The notes: a model not told the origin generated them from the sequence alone. A stretch of 64,000 nt of DNA from Pseudonocardia sp. (GCA_019244295.1 JAFASX010000009.1:31810-95809), one strand, 5' to 3'. Positions 34,619 to 44,026 are shown, counted from the first letter of the stretch. Numbers and translations are program-made.

Positions 34619-35512
34619 GTGGTTGATCCCGCTGGGCCGTTCGGGTATTCGCCCTACCCGGGTGGCGATCCAGCCACGATGCCAGGGTGCGTGCGGCATC
34701 CCGACCGGAAGACCGGGATACGCTGTATTCGCTGTGACCGCCCTAGCTGTCCGGAATGCCTGCGTGAGGCATCGGTCGGCTACCAGTGTGTGGATTGCGT
34801 GCGGGCCGGCAGCCGGGAGGTGCCGCGTTGGCGGACTGTGGCGGGCGCCGCCCCGGGAACCAGAGCGGTGGTAGTACTGGGCCTGATCGCGGTGAATGTA
34901 GCGGTTTACGCGCTGACCGCGATCCAAGCGGGTAGCTTGATCAACAATGATGCCGCCCCGTTGTTCCGTAGCTGGGCGCTGCAGACTCCTCAGGTAGCCG
35001 CCGGTGAGTGGTGGCGATTGGGGACGGCGGGCTTCCTACATTTCGGGCCGATCCACCTGCTGTTCAACATGCTGGCGCTGTACGTGATCGGTCGGGATCT
35101 GGAGCTGATACTCGGCCGGGGTCGGTTTCTCTCGGTGTATCTGGCTGGGCTGCTCGGCGGCTCGGCGGCGGTGTTCGTGTTCGGGTCCAGCGGCGTTCAG
35201 GTGGCGGGTGCTTCCGGTGCGGTGTTCGGGTTGATGGGTGGGTTGGCGGTAGTTCTGCGGCGGTTGCGTCACTCGCTGCGACCGGCGGTGACGTTGATCG
35301 TGGTCAACATTCTGATCAGCGTGTCGATACCAGGGATTTCGCTGCTGGGCCATCTCGGTGGCCTGGTGGTCGGTACGGCGGCTACCGCTGTATTGGTGTA
35401 TGCCCCGCGGAGGCGGCAGACCTTCTGGCAAGCCGTCGGTATCGGAGCGCTGATCGCGGCGGTGGTGCTGGTCATGGCGCTGCACGCGATCACGTTGGGC
35501 ACGGCGGCATAG
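34619..35512 (+). CDS. Rhomboid family intramembrane serine protease
   Basis: 297 residues starting with GTG 34619. The N-terminus carries a B-box-like zinc ribbon (CVRHPDRKTGIRCIRCDRPSCPECL...YQCVDC, about 23-60). Six transmembrane helices follow. The catalytic pair is visible: Ser in the GASGAVFG motif (about residue 199) and His in GHLGGLVVG (about residue 244), plus the L1 loop EWWRLGTAGFLHFGPIHLLFNMLALYVIG. It cleaves membrane proteins within or near the bilayer. Seven bases after ppiA, transcribed with it. Confidence 0.93.
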   Translation: MVDPAGPFGYSPYPGGDPATMPGCVRHPDRKTGIRCIRCDRPSCPECLREASVGYQCVDCVRAGSREVPRWRTVAGAAPGTRAVVVLGLIAVNVAVYALTAIQAGSLINNDAAPLFRSWALQTPQVAAGEWWRLGTAGFLHFGPIHLLFNMLALYVIGRDLELILGRGRFLSVYLAGLLGGSAAVFVFGSSGVQVAGASGAVFGLMGGLAVVLRRLRHSLRPAVTLIVVNILISVSIPGISLLGHLGGLVVGTAATAVLVYAPRRRQTFWQAVGIGALIAAVVLVMALHAITLGTAA

Positions 35513-35562
35513 GCGAGGTTAGCTTTGGGTTGGGCACACCAGCCGCTGTGGAACGAGCGGAG

Positions 35563-35584
35563 TTACCCACAGGAACTGTCCACA
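35563..35584 (+). promoter_or_regulatory. Two DnaA-box-like sequences
   Basis: TTACCCACA (35563-35571) and CTGTCCACA (35576-35584) each differ by one base from TTATCCACA or TTGTCCACA and lie five bases apart. The neighbouring crgA-pknB block is close to oriC in mycobacteria, which makes local DnaA binding plausible. Only two copies were found, so this is not an origin. Confidence 0.35.
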
Positions 35585-35620
35585 ATGGGGATGGGGTTAC
35601 AGCCATGTAGTTCGAATCCG

Positions 35621-35905
35621 TCATCGCCACCGCATGGTCATCAACAACCCTGAGATGATCAGGACAAACCCGACCACGAAGTTGTAGTTGAAACTGTGGC
35701 CGTCGCCGCCCAGAGCCACCATGAGCGGGATCTTTTCGCCCGCCAGGTAGTTGGCCACCAGCCAGACCAGCCCAAGCAACATCAGGCCGAACATCACCGC
35801 GATATAGGCTGGATGGGATGGCCCGGCGGCGCGTACTTGGGCCGGCGTCGGCTTCTGTTTGGGCGGCGTGTAGACCGACTTCTTGCGAACTTTGGACTTG
35901 GGCAT
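35621..35905 (-). CDS. crgA: Cell division protein CrgA
   Basis: 94 residues. Small membrane protein of the FtsZ-ring/septal machinery of actinobacteria. N-terminus MPKSKVRKKSVYTPPKQKPTPAQVRAAGPSHPAYIAVMFGLMLLGLVWLVANYL and the second helix FNYNFVVGFVLIISGLLMTMRWR are typical, including the PSHPAY and NYLAGEKIPLM motifs. Located, as in other actinobacteria, between the rhomboid gene and the trpG-pknB group, on the opposite strand to the rhomboid gene. Confidence 0.95.
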   Translation of the reverse strand: MPKSKVRKKSVYTPPKQKPTPAQVRAAGPSHPAYIAVMFGLMLLGLVWLVANYLAGEKIPLMVALGGDGHSFNYNFVVGFVLIISGLLMTMRWR

Positions 35906-35941
35906 CTTGTCCTCGTTTGACGTGCGGTACCAATTGGTACG

Positions 35942-36574
35942 TTAGCTGGCGACGAGAGCGGCAACCTCAGCGGTCAGTGTTGCCACCGTCGGTTCAGGTA
36001 CTAGGTGGCCGCAGCCAGCCATCCAGTTCGCTAACATCCGGTGCCCGCTTTCGGTCAGCACTGACTCGGGGTGGAACTGCACACCCTGCACTGGCAGCTC
36101 TCGATGCCGGATCGCCATGATCACACCGCTTTCGGTGCGTCCGGTGACTTCCAGCTCGTGAGGCACTGAGTCCGGTCGAATGCTCAGCGAGTGATAGCGG
36201 GTGCCGATGAACGGACTGGACAGTCCGGCCAGCACACCGACGCCCTGGTGGTAGATCAGAGAAGTTTTCCCGTGCAGCAGCTCCGGAGCCCGCTCAATCA
36301 CGCCGCCCCAGACCGCGCCGATCGCCTGGTGGCCGAGGCACACGCCGAGCACCGCGATCCCACGCTCGGCTGCTCTCTCGATCACGTGCATCGACCGGCC
36401 GGCTCGCTCCGGGGTACCTGGTCCGGGACTGACCAGTACACCGTGCGCATCATCAACTTCGTCCAGCTCCACCGCATCGTTGCGCCGGACGGTGACTTGG
36501 GCCCCTAACTGAGCGAGATAGTGTACCAGGTTGTAGACGAAGCTGTCGTAATTGTCGACTACCAGCACTCGCAT
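35942..36574 (-). CDS. trpG: Anthranilate/para-aminobenzoate synthase component II (glutamine amidotransferase)
   Basis: 210 residues from ATG 36574 (MRVLVVDNYDSFVYNLVHYLA), the family's usual start; an in-frame extension to 36676 is not conserved. It supplies NH3 from glutamine to chorismate. The class I amidotransferase triad is present: catalytic Cys in GVCLGHQAIG, and the His and Glu in VQFHPESVLTESG. In actinobacteria this gene (called trpG or pabA) lies in the crgA-pknB locus although it belongs to folate or tryptophan synthesis, so its physiological use here is unsettled. Confidence 0.93.
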   Translation of the reverse strand: MRVLVVDNYDSFVYNLVHYLAQLGAQVTVRRNDAVELDEVDDAHGVLVSPGPGTPERAGRSMHVIERAAERGIAVLGVCLGHQAIGAVWGGVIERAPELLHGKTSLIYHQGVGVLAGLSSPFIGTRYHSLSIRPDSVPHELEVTGRTESGVIMAIRHRELPVQGVQFHPESVLTESGHRMLANWMAGCGHLVPEPTVATLTAEVAALVAS

Positions 36575-36611
36575 GGCCTTAGCATCCCGCATCGAAGCTG
36601 TCCTTGGCACG

Positions 36612-38540
36612 TCAGTTGTTGCTGCTGCCGCGGTAGTCGCCGACAAGCAGGGTGACTGTGCCGTCCTGGTCCACACCCTGCCCAGGTGGGATTGACTGAG
36701 CGATCACCCGACCGCTTTGCGTTGGATCGTTGACGCTGCGCTTCTGCGTCAGGATGTCGCCCTTGAACCTAGCGCTCTTGAGCGTTCGCTTGGCGTCATC
36801 GGTCGTGAGATTGGTCAGGTCAGGCATGGTCAGCTGGTTGCCACGGGAAACCACCAGGTTCACGGTGCCCTGTACCGGGACGTCCTTGCCGGGCGCTGGA
36901 CTGCTCTGCAGCACGGTGCCCCGATCGCCGGGCCCGTCCACGTCGTTGGTCTGCACGGTCAGGCCGAGTGACTCCAGCTGGGCGCGCGCGTCGTCCGCGC
37001 GTAGCCCGGCCACGTTTGGCATCTTGAGGGTCTGTTGCTTGGTGCCGGTAGTGATCGCGACCGCTGAGCCCCCGGCAACCGTCGTGCCGGGCTTGGGATC
37101 CTGGTCGACCACTTTGTTTATCAGGTTGGGATCGCTGGTAGCCGATGTCGTCAGATTCGGGGCGAGCACCAGACCGAAGCCTTGCAGCACCTGGCTTGCC
37201 TCGGCCGCGGTTTTTCCGGTCAGGTTGGGCACCGCGGCCTGCGCGGGGCCCTTGCCGATGTACACCGTAATCGTGCTGTCCTTGGCCAGCTTGGTATTAG
37301 CCGGTGGATCGGTTCTGGTGGCCAGGCCGACCTTGGCGACGTCGGAGGGTTCCTGCTTGATCGTCGGCTTAAGGCCTTGATTGATCAACGACTCGCGGGC
37401 GGCTTCCTGCACCTGTCCGGTCACGTCCCGCACGGTGATCTGCTCTGGGGCACCCGGCCCGCCATACAGCCGGGTAGCCACGAACACGATCAGCCCGAGC
37501 AGCGCGGCCACCACAATGCCGACGCCGATCGCTTTGCCGCTACCGCGCCGCGCCGGCTGGCTGTTGTTCCATGAGCCGTCGCCGCCGGCGTACCGAGCAG
37601 GCGCTGGGCTGAGCCGTCGGGTGGAGCCGGCTGCTGACCCGGCACCGGCAGCCAGCAAAGCGGTGCGCTCGTCCTCGCTCATCACCAGCGGCGCCAGTGG
37701 ACGTTGCCCGCGTAGCACCCTGACCAGATCCGAACGCATCTCAGCGGCGGACTGGTAACGGTTGGCCGGGTTCTTGCTCATCGCCTTGAGCACTACGGCA
37801 TCCAGTTCGGGGCTAACCTCGGGATTGACCTCGGAAGGACACCGCACGTCCTCCCTGACGTGCTGGTAGGCCACCGCGACCGGGGAGTCACCGGAGAACG
37901 GAGGTTCTCCGGTGAGCAGCTCGAACAGCACGCAGCCAGCCGCATAGACATCGCTGCGGGCGTCAACCGCCTCGCCTCTGGCCTGTTCGGGGGAAAGATA
38001 CTGTGCGGTGCCGATCACCGCGGCGGTCTGGGTCATGTTCTGGTTGTCAGACAGCGCGCGGGCGATCCCGAAGTCCATCACTTTGACGGCACCGCCGCGC
38101 GTGATCATCACGTTGGCTGGCTTCACGTCTCGGTGGATGATTCCGTGACGGTGGCTGAAGTCCAGCGCCGCGCAGACGTCGGCCATCACCTCGAGCACCC
38201 GTTGTTGGGTGAGTGGGCCCTCGGTCTTGACGATCTCCCTGAGCGTCCGCCCGTCAACGAACTCCATCACGATGTACGGCAGCGCACCGAACTCGGTTTC
38301 GGTCTCCCCGGTGTCGTATACCGCCACGATCGCCGGGTGGTTCAGCGCGGCGGCGTTTTGTGCCTCGCGCCGGAAACGCAACTGGAACTGAGGGTCTCTG
38401 GCCAGATCGGCGCGCAACACCTTGACCGCGACCTCTCGGCCTAGCCGGACATCGCGACCCCGATGCACCTCGGACATGCCGCCGTAGCCGAGCGTGTCGC
38501 CCAGCTCGTAGCGGTCGGAGAGCAGACGCGGGGTGGTCAT
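36612..38540 (-). CDS. pknB: Serine/threonine protein kinase PknB with PASTA domains
   Basis: 642 residues. Kinase domain 1-275: GYGGMSEVHRGRDVRLGREVAVKVL (ATP-binding Lys), HRDVKPANVMI, DFGIARAL. A juxtamembrane Pro/Ser/Gly linker leads to one transmembrane helix (IGVGIVVAALLGLIVFVATRLYGG, about 335-358). Four PASTA repeats follow outside (about 365-640), which sense peptidoglycan fragments. PknB regulates growth, division and cell wall synthesis. Last gene of the fhaA-pknB locus on this strand, close after pknA. Confidence 0.95.
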   Translation of the reverse strand: MTTPRLLSDRYELGDTLGYGGMSEVHRGRDVRLGREVAVKVLRADLARDPQFQLRFRREAQNAAALNHPAIVAVYDTGETETEFGALPYIVMEFVDGRTLREIVKTEGPLTQQRVLEVMADVCAALDFSHRHGIIHRDVKPANVMITRGGAVKVMDFGIARALSDNQNMTQTAAVIGTAQYLSPEQARGEAVDARSDVYAAGCVLFELLTGEPPFSGDSPVAVAYQHVREDVRCPSEVNPEVSPELDAVVLKAMSKNPANRYQSAAEMRSDLVRVLRGQRPLAPLVMSEDERTALLAAGAGSAAGSTRRLSPAPARYAGGDGSWNNSQPARRGSGKAIGVGIVVAALLGLIVFVATRLYGGPGAPEQITVRDVTGQVQEAARESLINQGLKPTIKQEPSDVAKVGLATRTDPPANTKLAKDSTITVYIGKGPAQAAVPNLTGKTAAEASQVLQGFGLVLAPNLTTSATSDPNLINKVVDQDPKPGTTVAGGSAVAITTGTKQQTLKMPNVAGLRADDARAQLESLGLTVQTNDVDGPGDRGTVLQSSPAPGKDVPVQGTVNLVVSRGNQLTMPDLTNLTTDDAKRTLKSARFKGDILTQKRSVNDPTQSGRVIAQSIPPGQGVDQDGTVTLLVGDYRGSSNN

Positions 38541-38718
38541 TAGTAGCTGTTCCCAGTGGTGTTGAGGGTGGCTTCATCATGCCTGGTCGCTAACCACGCG
38601 ACGATACTGCGAAGGCCGCCGGCGCTCGGTGGGCGCCCACCTGCCGCTGATTTGCGCTGGGTCGCGGATCTGTACCGCTGGGATCCAGCCGCTCGCCGCC
38701 CGGCGAATCGTGTGGTCA

Positions 38719-40143
38719 TCAGCGTTGCTCGCATGTAACTATTACCGTCGATCCCTTGGGTAGTTCACCGGTTGGCGTGACATCAGTCACGATGCAGGTG
38801 GCCGCGTTTTTCGGAGGCGATCCCTGGACGGTACGCATCCACGCCGTCAACCCCAAACTGTCCAGCGAGTGTGCCGTGGCAGCGGCGCTACGTCCGACTT
38901 GATCGGCGCGAGACACCGCTGTCGGGCTTCGGGAAGCCGGCGTGCTTTGCGAGACCGGCGTGCTCTGGGAAGACAGTGGTGCAGGCAGAGGCGTGGACAC
39001 TGGTGCGTTTGCGGGCGCCGCCCTCGAAGTCGCGGCCTGGTGCACCACGAGCACTCCGATCACCACTGCCGCCGCGGCGAGCAGTAGAAAGGTCACCGTG
39101 AGCGTCCCAGCGGGCAAGGACCGGCCCCGCCGGGCTGGTACTGGTATTGGGCGCGAGCGGGTCCCGGAGTCCATCCCAGGAAGCGCGGGCAGACCGGCGC
39201 CGGGCGGTCCGACCGCCGCAAGGCCGTCGCTGCTCGGGTCGGAGTCCGCGGACCTGGCCACCCCGCCCTGGCTCATTCCCGTGCGCGGCGAGCCGGGGCG
39301 GGGAGGCGGCTGTCCGCGGCGGACCGTGCTGACCGCCGCAACCAGCTCCGCTCCACTGGCATACCGCGAGTTCGGATCTTTGATCAGCATGGACTCAATC
39401 AGCGCGCGCACATTTGCGGGCACGTCGACCGGTAGCGGAGGCAGCGGCTCATTGATGTGCATTGTCGCTATCGCGACGGTGCTGGACGCCCGGAAAGGAC
39501 GGTAGCCGGCCAGGCATTCGTAACCAACCACGCCGAGTGCGTACACGTCGCTAGCCGGTCCTGTCTCTTCGCCTTTTGCTTGTTCGGGAGCGATGTAATG
39601 GGCTGTACCCATCACCATTCCGGTACGGGTAACCGCGGCCGAATTGGCCGCCTTGGCGATACCAAAGTCGGTGAGCTTCACCGTGCCGTCATCGGCGAGC
39701 AGGATGTTGCCCGGCTTCACGTCGCGATGTATGAATCCACAGTCGTGCGCCGCCTGAAGCGCGTGACCAGCTTGCTCGAGTACGTCGAGAGTGAATATGG
39801 GTCCTAGCCGTCCCCGAGCCGCCAGCCGAGCCGACAACGGCTCGCCATGGACCAGCTCCATCACCAGATACGCGGTGGACGTGCCCGACGGGCCAGGGTC
39901 CTCGCCGTAGTCGTGCACTGCGGCGATGTTGTGGTGGTTGATCAAGGCGGTGGTTTGGGCCTCGACCCGGAAACGCTCGAGGAACTCGGGGTTAGCGCTC
40001 AGGTCCGACCGAAGTACTTTGACCGCGACGGCTCGGCCCAGCCGCATATCGGTGGCTTGCCAAACCTCGCCCATACCACCGACCGCGATTCGCTGGGTCA
40101 AACGGTACCGGTCTCCGATCAGTTGCCGTGCGGCCAGCTCCAT
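38719..40143 (-). CDS. pknA: Serine/threonine protein kinase PknA
   Basis: 474 residues. Kinase domain about 11-270: GGMGEVWQATDMRLGRAVAVKVL, HRDVKPGNILL, DFGIAKAA, MGTAHYIAPEQAKG. A transmembrane helix (LTVTFLLLAAAAVVIGVLVVHQAATS, about 345-370) is followed by a Pro/Ser/Thr-rich extracytoplasmic tail without PASTA repeats, as for PknA. It overlaps pbpA by one base and precedes pknB by 178 bases. It phosphorylates division and wall proteins with PknB, and PstP reverses it. Confidence 0.95.
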   Translation of the reverse strand: MELAARQLIGDRYRLTQRIAVGGMGEVWQATDMRLGRAVAVKVLRSDLSANPEFLERFRVEAQTTALINHHNIAAVHDYGEDPGPSGTSTAYLVMELVHGEPLSARLAARGRLGPIFTLDVLEQAGHALQAAHDCGFIHRDVKPGNILLADDGTVKLTDFGIAKAANSAAVTRTGMVMGTAHYIAPEQAKGEETGPASDVYALGVVGYECLAGYRPFRASSTVAIATMHINEPLPPLPVDVPANVRALIESMLIKDPNSRYASGAELVAAVSTVRRGQPPPRPGSPRTGMSQGGVARSADSDPSSDGLAAVGPPGAGLPALPGMDSGTRSRPIPVPARRGRSLPAGTLTVTFLLLAAAAVVIGVLVVHQAATSRAAPANAPVSTPLPAPLSSQSTPVSQSTPASRSPTAVSRADQVGRSAAATAHSLDSLGLTAWMRTVQGSPPKNAATCIVTDVTPTGELPKGSTVIVTCEQR

Positions 40144-41615
40144 CAGCCGCCACCGCCCAGGGCGGCCGCGATGACGGCGCGCCCAACCGGCGCGGCGACC
40201 GATCCGCCAGTCGCCTCCAACGCACGGTCACCGCCGTTCTCGACCAGTACCGCAACGGCCACCTTCGGGTCTTGCGCCGGGGCGAACGCCACGTACCAAG
40301 CATGTGGCGGGGTTGTCTTAGGGCTGGTGCCGTGCTCGGCGGTCCCGGTTTTGGACGCGATCTGCACTCCAGTGATCTTTCCACCGCCCTGCGTGCGATT
40401 CTCCGCGCCGATCATCAAGTCAGTGATGGTGGCGGCCACATCACCAGGGATTGCTCGACCGATGCGGTCCGGGCTGGTGGTGTCCACCGTGGACAGGTCG
40501 GGACCCTGGATCTCCTTGACCAGGTGCGGGGCCATTCGAACGCCGCCGTTGGCGATGGTGGCCACAATCTCGGCGTTCTGCAGTGGGGTCAACCGCACGT
40601 CACGCTGACCGATGGCGGACTGCTCCAGGGAAGGGACATCGTTAATGCTGCCGATCGACGACGGGGTCACCGGCATCGGCACCGTGCGATCGGCTTCCCC
40701 GATCCCAAATGCCTCGGCTTGGCTACGCAGTTTCTGTACTCCGACCTGAGCGGTGAGTTCAGCGAACGCCGTGTTACACGAGCGGGCAAGCGCGTCGCGC
40801 AGAGTCACGGTTGATCCGGCTCCACACGGCGTGCCAGCGAAGTTCTCCAACGTGGTACGAGTGCCCTGCAGGGTGATCTGGGACGCCGCCGTGAGCTGAC
40901 TGTCCGGGGTGAACCCGTCTTGCAGCGCGGCGGCGGTGTCGACCAGCTTGAATGTGGAGCCCGGCGGGTAGGTGGCGGAGATGGCCCGGTTGAGCAACGG
41001 CTGATCGGCGTCGTTCTTGGACAGCTGGCTCCACGCCTGTTCCTGTACCTCGGTGTTGTGGCTGGCCAGTGGGTTCGGATCGAAGGAAGGAGTAGATACC
41101 ATGGCCAAGATCTCCCCAGTGGAGGGTCGCAACGCCACCACTGCGCCCACGTAGTGCCGTGAGTTCATGGCATCGAAAGCGGCCTTCTGAACCTGCGGAT
41201 CGAGGGTCAGCACGACATTGCCGCCGCTCGGGTCCCGACCGGTAATCAGGTCAGATAGCCGGCGCACGAACAACCTGTCGTCCGAGCCGTTGAGGACATC
41301 GTCCTCGGCTTTCTCAATGCCGCTCGAGCTGTAGAGGACTGAGTAGTAACCGGTGACTGGGCCGTAAAGCGGGCCGCTTGCGTACTGCCGCTGGTAGCGC
41401 AGCCGGTCAATGGTTGCGACGCTGCTGGCAAGTACCTGTCCTCCCGCGCTGATCTGGCCCCGCTTGCGGGCGTACTCAGCAAACAACACCCGCCGGTTGT
41501 GCGGATCGTTGCGGTAGTCGGTGGCCTTCACCACTTGCACGTAGGTCAGGTTGGCCAACAGCAGCAGGACCATGACCATCACCGCCGCGGCGATCCGCCG
41601 TATCGGCGTGTTCAC
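40143..41615 (-). CDS. pbpA: Penicillin-binding protein PbpA (class B transpeptidase)
   Basis: 490 residues with an N-terminal membrane anchor (IRRIAAAVMVMVLLLLANLTYVQVV). The transpeptidase motifs are complete: STFKLV (SxxK, active Ser), SCN (SxN in ARSCNTAF), and KTGTAE (KTG). It cross-links peptidoglycan with its SEDS partner, normally RodA, encoded immediately upstream. That partner is visibly truncated here. GTG start, overlapping the rodA stop codon by four bases. Confidence 0.95.
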   Translation of the reverse strand: MNTPIRRIAAAVMVMVLLLLANLTYVQVVKATDYRNDPHNRRVLFAEYARKRGQISAGGQVLASSVATIDRLRYQRQYASGPLYGPVTGYYSVLYSSSGIEKAEDDVLNGSDDRLFVRRLSDLITGRDPSGGNVVLTLDPQVQKAAFDAMNSRHYVGAVVALRPSTGEILAMVSTPSFDPNPLASHNTEVQEQAWSQLSKNDADQPLLNRAISATYPPGSTFKLVDTAAALQDGFTPDSQLTAASQITLQGTRTTLENFAGTPCGAGSTVTLRDALARSCNTAFAELTAQVGVQKLRSQAEAFGIGEADRTVPMPVTPSSIGSINDVPSLEQSAIGQRDVRLTPLQNAEIVATIANGGVRMAPHLVKEIQGPDLSTVDTTSPDRIGRAIPGDVAATITDLMIGAENRTQGGGKITGVQIASKTGTAEHGTSPKTTPPHAWYVAFAPAQDPKVAVAVLVENGGDRALEATGGSVAAPVGRAVIAAALGGGG

Positions 41616-42133
41616 CGTGCTACCTGCGTGGTCTTAGCGTTGCGCAGCGGCGCCACCTGCCCTAGCCGCAGCGGAGTGAGAGATCGGGGGTGTGGCAGCT
41701 TCATGCCAAGCAGCCTCCATCCGCCGGTGGTGAGCAGCTCTCGCTTGGAGATCAACAGAGCCGAGCAGGACACGGTTACCAACACCTTGCCGAACTCGCC
41801 AGGCTGAATCGAGAAAATACTCAGTCGCAGCCAGATCTTCGAGCCGTTCACTTCGGAGATGCTGGCCGGTGCCAGCCAGGGGACCGCCAGCGGCACCAGT
41901 CCGGCAACGCCGGCGATACAGCGATGGCGAGCCAACACCCGATGATCACGGATATACCAGAGCGCCGCGCCGAACAGGACCAGCGCGATCGTGAGCCAGC
42001 TTATTTGCCGGTCCGCGAACAAGCGCGGCGGGGCGTTGGCAAGCGCCGCGGCGCGTCCGGGATGGGCGCTGGGAGCGGCGGCAGTGACCAGGGTGGATCG
42101 GTTTGCCTCGGGCGGGGGGCTCGGGCAGGACAC
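41612..42133 (-). pseudogene. rodA: rodA/ftsW (SEDS) gene, internally deleted at both ends
   Basis: Only 173 codons versus about 460-490 for actinobacterial RodA. Retained: a Pro/Ser/Ala-rich N-terminus, then APRLFADRQISW-like start of one helix, RDHRVLARH, and the landmark ASISEVNGSKIWLRL...FSIQPGEFGKVLVTV, LISKREL. Missing: the first three or four helices (normally ~80 residues before this point) and everything beyond LPHPRSLTPL, including the catalytic SEDS core (the periplasmic loop 4, catalytic Asp and FLSYGGSS region). The frame remains open to a stop overlapping pbpA, so the deletions are in-frame or the tail is unrelated. Without the core it cannot polymerise glycan. Confidence 0.8.
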
Positions 42134-42136
42134 GGC

Positions 42137-43504
42137 CTAACCCGCCGGATGAGCCGGATGACAGGTCTTGCCCGGCTCGAGTTGCGCCGGTGGGAGCGGC
42201 ACGCTTTCCGGCTGAGCGTTCGGTTCAGCCGGATTCGGTGCCGGCGGACGAGGCTGGGGCTGGGGCTGCGGAGGCGATGCGTCTGGGCACTGCGGAAGGA
42301 GCTCCGCCGTGCGCAGCCGACCCATGATGTCACGGGCGCCCTCGAGCCCCTTGGTGGAGAAGATGCCGTCGTATACCTGGTTTCGGGCGGTTTCCTTCAG
42401 GTCGGTCACCAGGGTCTCGGTACAACTCGGCAGTTGGCCGCCGCAGGAGCCTTCTATCCGCCGCTGCAGGGGAATGCCGAGCACACTGCCCCGGACGCCT
42501 TGAAAAATCGCCAGCCGGTCTCCTTCAGCGCCAACGTAGTATTCCGACATCCACAGCTGAGCCATCATGCCAAGAAATACCAGCACGGCCGCTCCGGCGG
42601 CTACGGCCAGTACGATCCGGCCGCGTCGTCGGGGAGGTGGAGCGGCGACCTCGGCCATGGGCTCGATAGGCCGAGGAAGGACCCTTGGCAGGGTGGTGAC
42701 CGCGGCTCTGGCGGCCGCTGAGTCGGGTGGAGGAGGGTCGGTACCGTCCCCGGCCGCGCCGCCCACGATCGGCGCGTCCTCGCCAAAGTCGATGTCCACC
42801 ACATCGGCGACGATGCATGTGATGTTGTCCGGGCCACCGCCTCGCAATGCCAACTCGATCAGGTGGTTTGCGCATTCTCGCGGGTCGGTCATACGCAGGG
42901 TCTCGGCGAGCGTTTCAGCGCTTACCACCGCGGACAACCCGTCGGAGCAGAGCAGGTAACGATCTCCAGCGCGTGCCTCCCGCACGGTGAGGGATGGCTC
43001 CAGCTCGTGGCCAGTCAGCGCGCGCAGCAGTAGCGAGCGTTGCGGGTGGGTGTGCGCGTCATCTGGGCTGATTCGACCCTCGTCGATCAATGACTGGACA
43101 AAGGTGTCGTCCTTGGTGATCTGGCTGAACTGGCCGTCCCTGAGTAAGTACGCTCGCGAGTCCCCGACATGCACCATGCCGAGCCGGTTACCGGCGAACA
43201 GGATCGCGGTGAGCGTGGTACCCATGCCCTCCAGATCAGGTTGCTTGGCCACCAGATCGGTGATTGCGGCGTTGCCCGCTTCCGTGGCGGCCCGCAACTC
43301 GTCCAGCAGGTCATCACCAGGCTCGTCGTCGTCCAACGGCACGAGAGCGGAGATGACCAGCTTGGAAGCGACTTCTCCGGCCGCGTGCCCGCCCATACCG
43401 TCCGCAAGCGCCAACAACCGAGGACCCGCGTATACCGAGTCCTGGTTGTTCTGCCGAACCAGGCCCCGATCACTGCGGGCTGAGTAGCGAAGCACGAGGG
43501 TCAT
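42137..43504 (-). CDS. pstP: PP2C-type serine/threonine phosphatase PstP
   Basis: 455 residues. N-terminal PP2C domain (about 1-240): RYSARSDRGLVRQNNQDSVYAG, LALADGMGGHAAGEVAS with metal Asp and Gly motifs, HVGDSRAYLLRDG, TALTGH-, LLCSDGLSAVV, GGPDNITCIV. A transmembrane helix (IVLAVAAGAAVLVFLGMMAQLW, about 300-325) follows and then an extracytoplasmic Pro-rich tail. It dephosphorylates PknA/PknB and their substrates. Overlaps the fhaB start by 4 bases. Confidence 0.94.
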   Translation of the reverse strand: MTLVLRYSARSDRGLVRQNNQDSVYAGPRLLALADGMGGHAAGEVASKLVISALVPLDDDEPGDDLLDELRAATEAGNAAITDLVAKQPDLEGMGTTLTAILFAGNRLGMVHVGDSRAYLLRDGQFSQITKDDTFVQSLIDEGRISPDDAHTHPQRSLLLRALTGHELEPSLTVREARAGDRYLLCSDGLSAVVSAETLAETLRMTDPRECANHLIELALRGGGPDNITCIVADVVDIDFGEDAPIVGGAAGDGTDPPPPDSAAARAAVTTLPRVLPRPIEPMAEVAAPPPRRRGRIVLAVAAGAAVLVFLGMMAQLWMSEYYVGAEGDRLAIFQGVRGSVLGIPLQRRIEGSCGGQLPSCTETLVTDLKETARNQVYDGIFSTKGLEGARDIMGRLRTAELLPQCPDASPPQPQPQPRPPAPNPAEPNAQPESVPLPPAQLEPGKTCHPAHPAG

Positions 43505-43956
43505 GAACGCAGCTCGATCACGGTCTTGCCGATACGGATCGGGACACCGAGCGGTACCCGAGTTGGTCCGTTGACCTTAGCCCGGTCTAAATACGTTCCG
43601 TTGGTCGACCCGAGGTCTTCCACATACCACTCCTCGCCCTGCAACGACAGCCTCGCGTGTCTCGTCGAGGCGTAGTCGTCATCAAGTACCAGCGTCGAGT
43701 CGTCCGCCCTCCCTAACATGATCGGCCGTGAGTCCAGTGTGACCCGAGTACCGGCCAACGCGCCCTGGGTGACGATCAATTGGCGCGCGGACTTGGCACG
43801 CCCGATGAGCGTCGCGGAGCGGCGCCCCGGCACCGCGGCACGCAACCCAGAGGCCGCATACAAATCCGAACGCACCACCCGCAGGGCGGCCAACACAAAC
43901 AACCACAGCAAAGCTAAGAACCCTGCCCTGGTCAGCTGCAGCACCAGCTCCGGCAC
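43501..43956 (-). CDS. fhaB: FHA-domain protein FhaB (FipA-type)
   Basis: 151 residues. An N-terminal helix (LTRAGFLALLWLFVLAALRVVRSDL) anchors it in the membrane. The C-terminal FHA domain is clear: PIMLGRADDSTLVLDDDYASTRHARLSLQ with the Arg, Ser, His phosphothreonine-binding residues, and [16 protein letters not shown]. FhaB binds phosphorylated PknA/B partners, and couples them to septation and elongation proteins. Position between pstP and fhaA is conserved. Confidence 0.94.
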   Translation of the reverse strand: MPELVLQLTRAGFLALLWLFVLAALRVVRSDLYAASGLRAAVPGRRSATLIGRAKSARQLIVTQGALAGTRVTLDSRPIMLGRADDSTLVLDDDYASTRHARLSLQGEEWYVEDLGSTNGTYLDRAKVNGPTRVPLGVPIRIGKTVIELRS

Positions 43957-44026
43957 TCGCGGCGCACCCCGTTCCTGCTGAACACCCCCGACCCGCTGCC
44001 CGATTAGCGGGACGTTGGCACCCAGG

